Shown: positions 7,090 through 16,215 of the stretch, piece by piece | How positions within the stretch are numbered: the stretch's first letter is position 1 | Layout of the letters: each line of letters begins with the position of its first letter | Assembly: GCA_035518875.1 (NCBI GenBank) | Contig: DATIXD010000236.1 | Location: forward strand, 1 to 21,787 | Source of the DNA: DATIXD01 sp035518875 | Lineage (GTDB): Bacteria; Pseudomonadota; Gammaproteobacteria; Methylococcales; Methylococcaceae | DNA: 21,787 nucleotides | Direction of reading: 5' to 3' | Notes under the pieces: generated by a model | What the model saw: only the letters and a program-made list of their open reading frames with translations | Told to the model about the DNA's origin: nothing | The model's database searches: none | Position numbers and translations under genes: made by a program

Positions 7090-8005
7090 CTGCGCAGCCT
7101 CGGAAAGGTGCTAGCCGTCCATCTGGCCTGTACCCTTCAATTTGTCTTTTGAGCCAATAACCACCCGCCTTTTGCCAGATCGCCCTACCCATGGATAGAC
7201 TTTCGCTGACCCGTTCAGGGAACGCTCAGTTGCCATAGGGGCGCAACTATCGGAATAGATGAAGATCAGGGCAGCCACCGCTTGATCAGTCGTTCTGGAT
7301 TGACTCGGCGAAATATGGAGAGGCCATCCTTGGCGTCCATCCCTGGATGACACTCTCGGGTGAGGGCGTGTTCCATATGGGAATGCTATCCGATCATGAT
7401 GTCGGTTTGATGACAGCCTCAAGGTCATCTCCTCTCTGGGATTCTGTGTACAGGTCTCATTAGAGTTGCGGCTAAAGGAACTGCGGCTTGCCACATGGTT
7501 AAACACCGATATCGAACAAGGCATGCCTGGACCAGGCTTAGTAAAACTGAGCCCGTTATGCCAGTTTGTTGCCCATGCGGATCGTTGCCGGCACCCTGGC
7601 CGGTGTTGGGCCGCGCTAAGTCCTCATTCTCGCCACTCCAAGAGGTCGAGGCTCAGGCTCAGATACCTGGGATGTCGGCCGTACGCACTTGGGGCGCCGA
7701 GTTCAGCCCGGGTTTGCAGAATGGCGTGGTCGTGTGGTTCGAACCGGAAAAGCGGAACTGGCTGTTCCGAACTCGCAGCTGGCTGACGGCGGGCGAAAAA
7801 AATGCGTTGTGACATCGGTCTGAGCGGCGCCTGGCAGCATTTGACCAACGCTTCCGGGGCGTTGCGCCCCGGGCGTTGATCAAGGTCTTGGGCTCCGCTG
7901 CATTTCGCCGGCCTACTCGCTGTGACGCATAGACTGGAGCTAGCGGAACGGGATGGAGGGACTACTGAATTAAATCAGCTGCGTATGACGAAGGCGGCCA
8001 GAAAC
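7090..8005. other. Intergenic, about 916 bp, no confident gene
   Basis: This is the longest gene-free stretch. Short open frames on both strands (for example 7495-7812 plus and 7111-7524 minus) lack ribosome binding sites and recognised domains. The plus frame near 7660-7810 (IPGMSAVRTWGAEFSPGLQN, then VVWFEPEKRNWLF) has somewhat protein-like composition and could be a gene remnant. The pstB promoter must lie at the left end. A strong GC hairpin sits at 7846-7878. Confidence 0.6.
7846..7878. repeat. Strong 14-bp GC-rich hairpin with 3-base loop
   Basis: CAACGC (7846-7851), a two-base TT bulge, then CCGGGGCG (7854-7861), loop TTG, CGCCCCGG (7865-7872) and GCGTTG (7873-7878) form 14 perfect pairs. 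It lies about 130 bp past the end of the leftward gene at 8006. There is no T run on either side, so it is not an ordinary intrinsic terminator. A REP-like palindrome, an mRNA-stabilising element or a bidirectional transcription barrier are all possible. Confidence 0.7.
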
Positions 8006-8479
8006 TCAGGCGGCGACCAAACCTTCGCCTGAGGTGGGCTCAGCCTCACGGGCCGCAGTCTGGCGTTGCTTGCGAAAGACTTCCTTGGCAGCCTCCGCGC
8101 CGTCCGCCAGGGCTTGACCCATGACGTTGTCAGTCGGTACCAGGCTGGCCACGGTGAGTGCGCTGAACGTCACCCCGAAGGAAACATAGTAGAAGCCGTT
8201 GTAGACCAACTTCCGCAGGGTTTTGCCGACCACCGGCAAGAAATCGGCGACCGCCTCTTGCGCGGCACCCGCGCCCGCTTTCACCGATTCGACCATGATA
8301 TTCGTGGAACTTGGCGCGGTCGACTCAACCGAGGCAGCTTCCATGACGGTTTCAGTACTGCCTTCGGCCATGGCTTCGGAAGCTACTGCTTCCACCGTGG
8401 GGGGCTCGGAAGCAACTTCGATGGTGGTTGCCTCAACGGCTTCTTCTTTGCTGGTTTCGGACTCAATGAATTCGGACAT
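8006..8479 (-). CDS. Hypothetical protein, acidic low-complexity N-terminus, 157 aa
   Basis: I do not recognise a family. Residues 1-60 (from MSEFIESETS) are rich in Glu, Ala, Ser, Thr and Val with no aromatic residues after the start, probably disordered. Residues 65-130 look folded and helical: VKAGAGAAQEAVADFLPVVG, then LVYNGFYYVSFGVTFSALTV with a hydrophobic stretch of about 25 residues, then ALADGAEAAKEVFRKQ. The tail is charged. Alternating helices and a glycine/alanine-rich amphipathic centre would suit a membrane- or granule-associated protein, but this is inference. ATG 8479 is chosen because AAGAGA lies just upstream. ATGs at 8494 and 8500 are in frame and possible; the longest frame (8701) would overlap glgC and its extra sequence is not protein-like. 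The gene lies 199 bp downstream of glgC on the same strand. Confidence 0.75.
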   Translation of the reverse strand: MSEFIESETSKEEAVEATTIEVASEPPTVEAVASEAMAEGSTETVMEAASVESTAPSSTNIMVESVKAGAGAAQEAVADFLPVVGKTLRKLVYNGFYYVSFGVTFSALTVASLVPTDNVMGQALADGAEAAKEVFRKQRQTAAREAEPTSGEGLVAA

Positions 8480-8678
8480 TTTTCTCTTGGCCATTTGCAT
8501 GAAATAGTGGAAAGGAATTAATGGGGCATGCTGTTCCTGTGAAGTACGCAGGCGCCGCATGTTACGATCCTGTGACAGAGAGGCGCACTTTAGCAGAAAA
8601 CATTTTGTCAGTCGTACATGCGAACTGCGGCATTTAGTCGCAGATACTAGGCTCAGCGATGCAGGGCATTGTCCGGAG

Positions 8679-9923
8679 CTACTCCAGCATGTATGTCTCA
8701 AGAAAGGAGATCATCTGTGGGCCGCGGAGTCCCTCGGGCACCAGTGTAATACCTGCCGGCGTAATGTGATAACGGGAGCGGTCCGTTTCCGTGTCGTAAC
8801 CGATGACTGTTCCTGCTTCGATGATATTATTGCGGTCCACGATGGTGCGCTGCAACCGTGCCCCCCGCTTGATTAGGACATGATCCATGATGATGCAATC
8901 GGTCAGCTCGGCGCGCTCCTCCATGACGACTTCCCGATGGATCACGCAATTTCTCACTGTCGCGCCGTTGATCACGGTACCCGCAGCGAGCACGCTGTTG
9001 TGAATCTCTCCGTGGATGATCCTCGCGCCTGGTCCGCCGTAATTACTGGAGTAGATCGGCCAGCGCGGATTGAATAAATCGAAACGCGGCTCCGGTCCGA
9101 GTAGATCCTGGTGGGCGGCGAAGTACATATCGATATCGCCGATATCACGCCAGTAGGCGCCTTCTTCATAGGGCTTTGTGCCCGGGACCTTGTTGTTCGA
9201 AAAATCGTAAGCGTAGAGTCGATGCGTCCGCAGTAAGCAAGGGAGTACATGGTGGCCGAAATCATGTTCCTGGCGGCAGTGGGCTTCCCGCAGGGCGGCG
9301 ATCAGGATGTCCGCATTGAACAGGTAGTTGCCCATGGAGGCATAGGCCCGGCCCGGGTCGTCCGGAATCGGATCCGGGCGGGCTGGTTTTTCCTGGAAAG
9401 CCACGACGCGGCCGTCATCCGCGGTCGCAATGATGCCAAAGGCGGAGGCCCGCTCGATGGGTACCGGCAACGCCGCCATGGTAGCATCCGCCGAGATCGC
9501 CCGATGAAACTTCACCATCCTTGACACATCCATGCGATAGACGTGATCGAAGCCAAAGACGGCGACGAGTTCCGGCTCATACTGTTCGATGAGATTGAGG
9601 TTCTGATACACGGCATCGGCTGTGCCCAGAAACCACTCAGGCCCCTCGTGCATTTGGGGCGGGACGACGGTCACGAAATGATCCGGGATGACCGGTGAGA
9701 TGACCCAGGACTTGCGGACGTGCTCGATCAGAGATTGGGATTTGTACTGTACCAGGAGGTAGATTGCATGGATCTGCGAGTTGATCAGGTTGCTCAGCAC
9801 GAAATCGACGATTCGATAGCGGGCGCCGAACGGTATCGAGGGTTTCGAACGATGAGCGGTCAGCGGATGGAGGCGAGACCCTTCTCCGCCGGCCATGACC
9901 ATGGCGAGAATTCTCGTCGACAT
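8679..9923 (-). CDS. glgC: Glucose-1-phosphate adenylyltransferase (ADP-glucose pyrophosphorylase), 414 aa
   Basis: GlgC makes ADP-glucose and pyrophosphate from glucose-1-phosphate and ATP, the controlling step of bacterial glycogen synthesis. The N-terminal nucleotidyltransferase domain has AGGEGSRLHPLT (11-22) and SKPSIPFGARYRIVDFVLSN (26-45, including the activator/substrate lysine region), WFLGTADAVYQN (97-108), and the metal-binding Asp126 in GFDHVYRMD. It continues with FQEKP (176-180), SMGNYLFN (196-203) and YWRDIGDID. The C-terminal part is a left-handed beta-helix (VRNCVIHREVVMEERAELTD-type repeats). Length is normal. Phe125 stands where most family members have Gly before the catalytic Asp. 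ATG 9923 has GGAGG 8 bp upstream. It is divergent from the phosphorylase gene at 10238; glgA and glgB are not present here. Confidence 0.95.
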   Translation of the reverse strand: MSTRILAMVMAGGEGSRLHPLTAHRSKPSIPFGARYRIVDFVLSNLINSQIHAIYLLVQYKSQSLIEHVRKSWVISPVIPDHFVTVVPPQMHEGPEWFLGTADAVYQNLNLIEQYEPELVAVFGFDHVYRMDVSRMVKFHRAISADATMAALPVPIERASAFGIIATADDGRVVAFQEKPARPDPIPDDPGRAYASMGNYLFNADILIAALREAHCRQEHDFGHHVLPCLLRTHRLYAYDFSNNKVPGTKPYEEGAYWRDIGDIDMYFAAHQDLLGPEPRFDLFNPRWPIYSSNYGGPGARIIHGEIHNSVLAAGTVINGATVRNCVIHREVVMEERAELTDCIIMDHVLIKRGARLQRTIVDRNNIIEAGTVIGYDTETDRSRYHITPAGITLVPEGLRGPQMISFLETYMLE

Positions 9924-10237
9924 AAGACTTGCCTCCGGTTTTCAAATAGGGCTCAGATCTCGTTTACCAGATTTTTGCCCTCAGCGAAACTTTTTTTACA
10001 GATGATAGGGGGCTGTCGTTAGAGTTTCCTTGTCGGCCGAATTGCTCTGCAGCCGAAGCCGTTGGCGAGGCCGTTGTCTCTCCCCGCGCTCACCGCAGAC
10101 TCCAACAAACGCATCGCTACGCTTCGTTCCAGTCCTTGTGCGCTCTCAAGGATGCCCGGTATACTCACCCAATGTCAGCGATCGAGCGCAAGCAGGCGCT
10201 ATTCGATCGTTAAGGATCTGTTGAATCGGACGGAATC
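9924..10237. promoter_or_regulatory. Divergent intergenic region between glgC and glucan phosphorylase
   Basis: The 314 bp separate divergent starts and must contain both promoters. An A/T-rich patch with a run of seven T at about 9990-9996 is the most promoter-like section and lies 65-75 bp before glgC. No confident -35/-10 pair or palindromic operator was found by eye. Confidence 0.5.
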
Positions 10238-12391
10238 ATGAAGAATCGGCTTGTTCGGGAGACCAGAGATGTTCGCCGAGCGACGCAGGCGCTGGCGACG
10301 CACTTGCCATCTCGACTGGCGCCACTGGCGTGGATCGCCTACAACTACCGGTGGTCCTGGGATCCCGACGGGCCTCGGCTGTTCCGCGACATCGATCCGC
10401 TGCGCTGGGTGCGATGCCAGCACAATCCGGTTCGGTTTCTGCAGGAGGTGACGGACGAGGCACTGGAAAAGGCGGCTAACGATGCGAGTCTGGTCTCCCG
10501 AATTGAGGCTTTCGCCGAAGTCCTCGAGGCTGACCTGGCACGTCCGCCGTCGGCCGATGGCATTGCCCCGCTGCAGCCCATCGCTTTTTTCTGCGCCGAG
10601 TTCGGCATTCACCGGTCATTGCCCATCTATTCAGGTGGCTTGGGTGTACTGGCCGGCGACCTCCTGAAGGAGGCGTCCGATCGGGCCTTGCCGATGGTGG
10701 GTGTCGGGCTCCTGTACCAGCAAGGCTACTTTCGGCAAAGGCTGGATGCATCCGGCTGGCAGCATGAATACTGGATCGACACCGACCCCGATCTCTGCCC
10801 GGCGGTCCGGGTACGCGGGCGAGATGGTCACCCGCTGGTGGTGACCGTACCACTCTGGGGTCAGGTCGTATCAGTCCATATCTGGCAAGTACAGGTCGGG
10901 CGCGTGCCTCTGTTCTTGCTCGATGCGGAGCTTCCTGAAAATTCACCCTTGCAACGGTTCGTGACCGATCGCCTTTACGAGGGCAACCGCCAGATACGCC
11001 TGGCCCAATATGCGCTTTTGGGCATCGGTGGCGTCAAGGCGCTACAGGCTCTGGGTATCGACCCTGTCGTCTTCCATCTGAACGAAGGACATCCCGCAAC
11101 GGCAGCCTTCGAATTGATGCGGATGGAAGTTGCTGCCGGTGCCTCCTTTCAAGAGGCCTGCGCCAAGGTAAGACAGCGCCTCGTGTTCACCACGCACACC
11201 CCGGTGCCCGCCGGCAATGAGACCTACTCCGCCGATGAAATTCGCACCGTCTTCCCCGACCTCGCGCCGCAACTGGGTACCGACTGGGATACCCTGCTGG
11301 GACTCGGGCGGATTTGTCCCAATGACCGGGCCGAGCCGGCCGGCATGACGGTTCTTGCGATACGCACCAGTCGTTGTAGCAACGGCGTCAGTCGACGCCA
11401 CGGGGAGGTCGCACGCCGGATGTGGCAGCCGTTGTTTCCCAACTGCCCAGTCGAGGACGTGCCTATTCTCCATGTCACCAACGGTGTTCATCTGCCGACC
11501 TGGATGGCACCCCCGTTCCGGGAACTGCTGGACCGCTACCTGGCACCGGGTTGGTCGGAAACCGAGCGAGTGACCGATCCCCGCACCTGGGAGGCCGTCG
11601 ATTCGATTCCCGACGAGGAGCTTTGGGCCACCAAACAAGAGGCCACGCGGGAGATGGTCGAGCGCGTGCGGACTCACACCGTGGCCGATCGTCTGCGCCA
11701 GGGGGACCCGATCGACTATGCAATGCGGGTAGTCGACGCCTTCGACCCCAACGTGCTCACCTTGGGATTCGCCCGACGGCTCGCGACTTACAAGCGGCTA
11801 CAGCTACTGACACAGGACCCCGATCGATTTCTCCGCCTCCTCGGTGGGCACCGGCCGGTCCAGTTCCTACTGGCCGGCAAGGCCCATCCGTTGGACGATG
11901 AAGCCAAGTGGATCCTGCGGCGCATCTTCGGACTCAAGTCACGGCCTCCTCTGTACGACCGACTGATCTTCCTCGAAGATTACCACATGGGAACGACCCG
12001 GCTGCTGGCCGGCGGTTGCCATGTCTGGGTCAATCTGCCGCGGCCTCCGCTCGAGGCGAGTGGTACCAGCGGCATGAAGGCTGCCCTCAATGGTGCGCTA
12101 AACCTCAGTGTCTTGGATGGGTGGTGGATGGAGGCCTATGACGGCAACAACGGGTGGGGTATCGAGGGCGCCCAAGACGCCGACTCGTCGGCTCAGGATG
12201 CGCGCCACGCATCCGCATTTTATGACCTCTTGGAGCAGGAGATTATCCCGCTCTTCTACGAACGGGACGCACAGGGCATTCCGCGCGGCTGGGTCAAGCG
12301 CATGAAAGCCGCGTTGCGCACGATTGCACCACGTTACTGTGCCACGCGGATGCTGAGCGACTATCTGAATAACGTCTATCGGGTGCGTTGA
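10238..12391 (+). CDS. glgP: Alpha-glucan phosphorylase, DUF3417 type, short form, 717 aa
   Basis: This GT35 enzyme cleaves alpha-1,4-glucan with phosphate, releasing glucose-1-phosphate. The N-terminal DUF3417-like domain (about 25-115) has LAPLAWIAYNYRWSWDPDG and RDIDPLRW. The catalytic part has FFCAEFGIHRSLPIYSGGLG and VLAGDLLKEASD, HLNEGHPATAAFELMR, TTHTPVPAGNE, VTNGVHLPTW, GFARRLATYKR and the pyridoxal-phosphate site EASGTSGMKAALNG, with the cofactor lysine at about residue 614. It ends soon after the catalytic domain (YLNNVYRVR), lacking the C-terminal extension of about 130 residues present in the second copy at 12945-15545. ATG 10238 has only a weak GGA upstream. This group of phosphorylases is distant from the E. 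coli GlgP/MalP type. Confidence 0.94.
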   Translation: MKNRLVRETRDVRRATQALATHLPSRLAPLAWIAYNYRWSWDPDGPRLFRDIDPLRWVRCQHNPVRFLQEVTDEALEKAANDASLVSRIEAFAEVLEADLARPPSADGIAPLQPIAFFCAEFGIHRSLPIYSGGLGVLAGDLLKEASDRALPMVGVGLLYQQGYFRQRLDASGWQHEYWIDTDPDLCPAVRVRGRDGHPLVVTVPLWGQVVSVHIWQVQVGRVPLFLLDAELPENSPLQRFVTDRLYEGNRQIRLAQYALLGIGGVKALQALGIDPVVFHLNEGHPATAAFELMRMEVAAGASFQEACAKVRQRLVFTTHTPVPAGNETYSADEIRTVFPDLAPQLGTDWDTLLGLGRICPNDRAEPAGMTVLAIRTSRCSNGVSRRHGEVARRMWQPLFPNCPVEDVPILHVTNGVHLPTWMAPPFRELLDRYLAPGWSETERVTDPRTWEAVDSIPDEELWATKQEATREMVERVRTHTVADRLRQGDPIDYAMRVVDAFDPNVLTLGFARRLATYKRLQLLTQDPDRFLRLLGGHRPVQFLLAGKAHPLDDEAKWILRRIFGLKSRPPLYDRLIFLEDYHMGTTRLLAGGCHVWVNLPRPPLEASGTSGMKAALNGALNLSVLDGWWMEAYDGNNGWGIEGAQDADSSAQDARHASAFYDLLEQEIIPLFYERDAQGIPRGWVKRMKAALRTIAPRYCATRMLSDYLNNVYRVR

Positions 12392-12404
12392 TACGGGGTT
12401 ACTG

Positions 12405-12425
12405 GGCTACTGAGGGGTAGCCTTT
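12405..12425 (+). terminator. Possible weak intrinsic terminator after phosphorylase
   Basis: GGCTAC (12405-12410) and GTAGCC (12417-12422) form a 6-bp stem with loop TGAGGG, followed by TTT, 14 bp after the stop codon of the plus-strand phosphorylase. The T tract is only three bases, so the call is tentative. Confidence 0.4.
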
Positions 12426-12570
12426 CGCACCGGCTCTGTGACCGTAAGGTCGGACGGGACGACGCTCTTCGAAGACAAAGGATTAGGGCTGGCCAAAAAA
12501 TCTGCTTTACGACCGTATAAAAGCGCGTAGGATAAAAGGCGCTTCTTCAGCAAGCATGAGGAGAATGACG

Positions 12571-12765
12571 ATGGATACAAAAAGCCCATCAGTAACGAAT
12601 AGCGCGCAGAATCCTCTGCTGACCCCGAGCGATGCGGCGGACGAAGAGCGCTTGAACTACTTCGGTCCCAACGCAGTGAATGAACCAACGCCCTTCATTG
12701 AAGAGGGTGACCCCAGCGCACGTGAAAACGCTGTGGAATTGCTCGCCGAGTATTGGCTACCTTAA
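12571..12765 (+). CDS. Small acidic hypothetical protein, 64 aa
   Basis: The protein reads MDTKSPSVTNSAQNPLLTPS and continues through ERLNYFGPNAVNEP, ending ENAVELLAEYWLP. It is strongly acidic and soluble, with no cysteine, membrane segment or recognised domain. The start at 12571 is chosen because AGGAG lies 7 bp upstream; an in-frame ATG at 12556 overlaps that site and is less likely. A good ribosome binding site and a protein-like composition support a real gene. It sits 180 bp after the short phosphorylase on the same strand, past a possible terminator, and converges on the long phosphorylase. A regulatory or companion role is possible only by position. Confidence 0.6.
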   Translation: MDTKSPSVTNSAQNPLLTPSDAADEERLNYFGPNAVNEPTPFIEEGDPSARENAVELLAEYWLP

Positions 12766-12944
12766 ACAGGGCCGACCGCGGTTAGTCCCGCGCCAGCGCA
12801 CTGCCGAACACCTGCAAGACCTGCAAGCTCTTCAGCTTTAGCGGGTGCCGTGACCTCACGGAGTGAACATGGTGGTCTGCAACGCCGGTTGGAGCATCAA
12901 GCGCAGCGACGCTGACTTCCGAACCTCATCTTCCCGGGTGCCTT

Positions 12945-15545
12945 CTAGCCCTGCCAGAGGATGTGGCCAGCCTCCAAGGGTACCAAGGCCTGGGGGTGGA
13001 AGGGCACGGCGCGCGGCGTATAGTGGTCAACCGGTCGGTGCGCCGGCACTCGGCCGGTAGACAGAAAGCCATTGGCCGACCCGGTGAAGGGATGGGCGCG
13101 CGTCATCGGTTGGCACACCGCAGGTTCCCCTTCGATCGGGTCGGCGTAAAGCTGGATAGAAACGGTTTCGGGGTCCAATTCACCGAGGTAGACAGGGACG
13201 CGAAACACATGATAGTCGCCTTGGGTTTCCACCTCGACATCTCCGAAGTGAACGCTGGACCAGTGGCGACCCAGTTCGGTGTTCCACTCGAAAAGGGCGA
13301 GCCCCAGCGCGCCGTTGTCGGCGGCGCGCACTCGGTAACGTTCAGCGCAGGGGACGTAGTAGTTCTCCGTGTACTCCCTGATCATGCGATTGGCGGAGTA
13401 CTGGGGCGTCAACCGGGCCATGCTTTCCCGCATACGGGCAATCCACTGGCGAGGCAGGCCCTCCGCATCCCGGTGATAGAACTCAGGGATAATCTGCTGT
13501 TCCAGGAGTGAATACAGCGCGTCGCTCTCCACCCCGTCCCAGGACAGGTCATGTTCTTGGCCATCCCCCAAAGCCCAGCCGACGTCGTCGCGGTAGGCTT
13601 CGGCCCACCACCCATCCAACTCCGAAAGGTTGAGCCCGCCGTTGGCGAGCACCTTCATGCCGCTGGTGCCACTGGCTTCCCAGGGACGACGGGGGGTGTT
13701 GATCCACACGTCAACGCCTTGGACCAGGCGTTCGGCGACCAGCATGTCGTAATCGCCGATGAAAATGGCGCGTCTTCGCACGTCGGCACGCTGCACGAAC
13801 CGGACCCAAGCCTTGACCATGTCTCGACCCGCTTGGTCTTGAGGATGAGCCTTCCCGGCGATCACGATCTGCACGGGGTAATGGGGGCTGGTGAGCATGC
13901 GCACCAGTCGATCGGGGTCCCGCAGCAACAGGTCAGGGCGTTTATAGCTCACAAACCGCCGAGCGAAGCCGAGTGTCAGCGCGTTAGGGTCAAACAAATG
14001 CTGGGCTTCTTCCTGGACCTCCCGCATGCTGCGTGTACTGGTGGCGGCGAGGCGACGGGCGTAGAAGGCCCGCGCATAGGTGACGAGGCGCTGGCGCTGT
14101 TTTCCCCGAAGACTCCATAATGCCTCGTCGGATACGCTGCGGAATTTCTCCTCGACGCCGTGCAGATCAGAAACCCAGACACCCTTGCCACAGGCGCCTT
14201 TCCATAATGCGTCGGCGTCATCAGAGCTCCAGGTGGGAACATGGATGCCATTGGTGACCTGTCCGATCGGCGCTTCGGCGACGGGCCAACCCGGGAAAAG
14301 CGGCGCAAATAACTTGCGGCTGACAGCGCCGTGTAACTGGCTCACCCCGTTGATGGCCCCGCTGCCGCGAATCGCCAGGTACGCCATGTTGAAGGGCTTC
14401 TGCGGATCGTTTTGGACGCGGCGTCCCAAGGACAGGAGTTCATTCGGCGTAATACCCAACGATGCGCAGTAGCCCCCGAGGTAACGCTCGATCAAGCCGG
14501 GATCGAAGCGGTCAAAGCCAGCATCCACCGGGGTGTGGGTGGTAAACAGGTTGCCGGCCCGAGTGGCGGCCAGTGCCGCCCAAAAGTCGGTCTGATGGTC
14601 TTCCATGAAGGTACGGGCCCGTTCCAACACGACGAACGCACCATGCCCCTCATTGATGTGACACACCTCCGGCCGGATGCCGACGGCGCGGAGTACCCGA
14701 TAGCCACCGATACCGAGCAGGATCTCCTGCATCAGGCGCTCTTCGGGGCCTCCGCCATAGAGCTCGGTCGTAATGCAGCGGTCTACAGGAAAGTTGGCCG
14801 GATCGTTACTATCCAGCAGATAGAGGCGGACACGGCCGATACGCGCCTCCCACACCCGAATCCAGAGGCCATGCCCGGGGATGTCGAGGGGTAATCGGAG
14901 CCAATCGCCTTGGCCATTACGCACCGGTAGCACTGGCAGCTCAGCCGTGTTGTTGGTGGGATAGAGCGCCACCTGAGCGCCGTCGGCGGCCAGAGCCTGG
15001 CGGAAGTAACCATATTGATAAAGGATGCCGACGCCGACTAGGGGCACACCCAGATCGTTGGCTGCCTTGAGATGATCTCCCGCGACGTTCCCCAACCCGC
15101 CCGAGTAAATGGGGAGTGACTCGCTGATACCGAACTCCATGCTGAAGTAGGCGACTGCCGTCAGCGGGTTATCGCCATGGGTTTTCTGGTACCAGCGGGG
15201 AGTTTCGCGGAACGTCCGTTCAGCGCTGATCAAGGACTGCACCGTCTCGCAAAACGAAGGATCCTCGGCCAGACTGCGGAGCTTGCTGTCCGCCACGGTT
15301 TGGAGTATCAGCCAGGGGTTGTGGGTGAGTGACCACAGCTCCGGATCCATTTGCTTCCAGATGTGGTCTGCGGTATGACTCCAAGAGAAACGAAGGTCCA
15401 AGGTCAACTCGATGAGACCCTTTAGGGGGTCAGGCACCGAACGAACGAACGGACTCCAAGATTCAGGCACAGACTCTACATTCGGTTGACGGACAAGGAC
15501 GCATGGCGGAGGTTTTCCGGCAGGCGATGGATCGAGCCGATCCAT
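12945..15545 (-). CDS. glgP: Alpha-glucan phosphorylase, DUF3417 type, long form, 866 aa
   Basis: This is a second GT35 glucan phosphorylase of the same subfamily as the gene at 10238. DUF3417 lies at about residues 38-120 (LIELTLDLRFSWSHTADHIW). The catalytic part has YFSMEFGISESLPIYSGGLG and NVAGDHLKAAND, CHINEGHGAFVVLERAR, FTTHTPVDAGFDRF, VTNGIHVPTWSSDDADALWK, GFARRFVSYKRPDLLL and the cofactor site EASGTSGMKVLANGGLNLSE (Lys at about 631). A C-terminal domain of about 130 residues (from VPCAERYRVRA; beta-rich, with VPVYLGELDPETVSIQLY) is present, as in full-length members of this group. ATG 15545 has no ribosome binding site at normal distance (GGAGGGA is about 25 bp away, with an in-frame stop between), and a GTG about 26 codons in is a possible alternative. 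It converges on the small protein gene. Confidence 0.94.
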   Translation of the reverse strand: MDRLDPSPAGKPPPCVLVRQPNVESVPESWSPFVRSVPDPLKGLIELTLDLRFSWSHTADHIWKQMDPELWSLTHNPWLILQTVADSKLRSLAEDPSFCETVQSLISAERTFRETPRWYQKTHGDNPLTAVAYFSMEFGISESLPIYSGGLGNVAGDHLKAANDLGVPLVGVGILYQYGYFRQALAADGAQVALYPTNNTAELPVLPVRNGQGDWLRLPLDIPGHGLWIRVWEARIGRVRLYLLDSNDPANFPVDRCITTELYGGGPEERLMQEILLGIGGYRVLRAVGIRPEVCHINEGHGAFVVLERARTFMEDHQTDFWAALAATRAGNLFTTHTPVDAGFDRFDPGLIERYLGGYCASLGITPNELLSLGRRVQNDPQKPFNMAYLAIRGSGAINGVSQLHGAVSRKLFAPLFPGWPVAEAPIGQVTNGIHVPTWSSDDADALWKGACGKGVWVSDLHGVEEKFRSVSDEALWSLRGKQRQRLVTYARAFYARRLAATSTRSMREVQEEAQHLFDPNALTLGFARRFVSYKRPDLLLRDPDRLVRMLTSPHYPVQIVIAGKAHPQDQAGRDMVKAWVRFVQRADVRRRAIFIGDYDMLVAERLVQGVDVWINTPRRPWEASGTSGMKVLANGGLNLSELDGWWAEAYRDDVGWALGDGQEHDLSWDGVESDALYSLLEQQIIPEFYHRDAEGLPRQWIARMRESMARLTPQYSANRMIREYTENYYVPCAERYRVRAADNGALGLALFEWNTELGRHWSSVHFGDVEVETQGDYHVFRVPVYLGELDPETVSIQLYADPIEGEPAVCQPMTRAHPFTGSANGFLSTGRVPAHRPVDHYTPRAVPFHPQALVPLEAGHILWQG

Positions 15546-16215
15546 CGCGTGAGTTTAATACAAAGTGTCCCTCCTTGGGCGTCCTTTCCTGGAAACGGTG
15601 ATGACGGTGCGGGGCCTTAGGCGACAGTACCTCGATTTGCTCGTCTCTGCCGGGACCCAGGGAGCGGATTTTAGGAGTCAAATGCTGGGAGGACTGTTCC
15701 CTTCGAGGGCTCGGGCCAAGACCCGGCAGGAAGGGTCAGGACCGAGCAAGTCAAGGCAGATCCTCATGATACGCTCATCCCGAAACAGGCCGCTACTGCA
15801 ATCAACCGTGTCGTCAACCAAGTGCCCCATGATTTGGAGGTAGACCGTTCGGTCCTCTGTTTGACCGTCGATCTATACCTGCCTTTGTTAGAGTCGGAAC
15901 TCCCAGGTTTTCTAGTTGGCCATGAGGGAGCATAGGAAGCGAAGCTGCAGCGTAGCGCAATGCCACGACCCCCTGCCTGCCGTTCTACGATCCCTCGCCC
16001 CCCAAGAAGGAGGTTAACCCCACAAAAGCCTTGTTTGCGAACGCTGTCCAAGACGCTATTTCACGGATCATCTGTGGGACGAACTCCGGGAGACGGCCTC
16101 TCACAACCCTGTATCTTCAAAAGCATGGAGGCCTTGAAAGATTATTTGGAAGCCGGCTTGCGAGCGCTGGAGAACGACCATGACCGGGTCCATTCGATTG
16201 TCGTGTGGCCATGGA
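15546..16215. other. Intergenic, about 670 bp, no confident gene
   Basis: This region separates two minus-strand genes and should hold the promoter of the long phosphorylase at its left end. A plus-strand frame ends 16238 with a 37-codon stretch from ATG 16125 (MEALKDYLEAGLRALENDHD and on to WPWIIDSLQK) that looks protein-like, but it has no clear ribosome binding site and overlaps the penicillin-acylase gene end. It is left uncalled. No tRNA-like or repeat structure was seen. Confidence 0.55.

Noticed and set aside
7090..7300. Pho box upstream of pstB
   Set aside because: No pair of CTGTCAT-like half sites with the right spacing could be found on either strand.
7495..7812. Plus-strand frame with IPGMSAVRTWG and VVWFEPEKRNWLF, considered as a phospholipase-like or lipoprotein remnant
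   Set aside because: The resemblance was too vague to name a family and the N-terminal part does not look like protein; it is mentioned only in the gap description.
13551..14120. 189-codon plus-strand open frame
   Set aside because: Antisense to the long glucan phosphorylase, including its cofactor-binding region.
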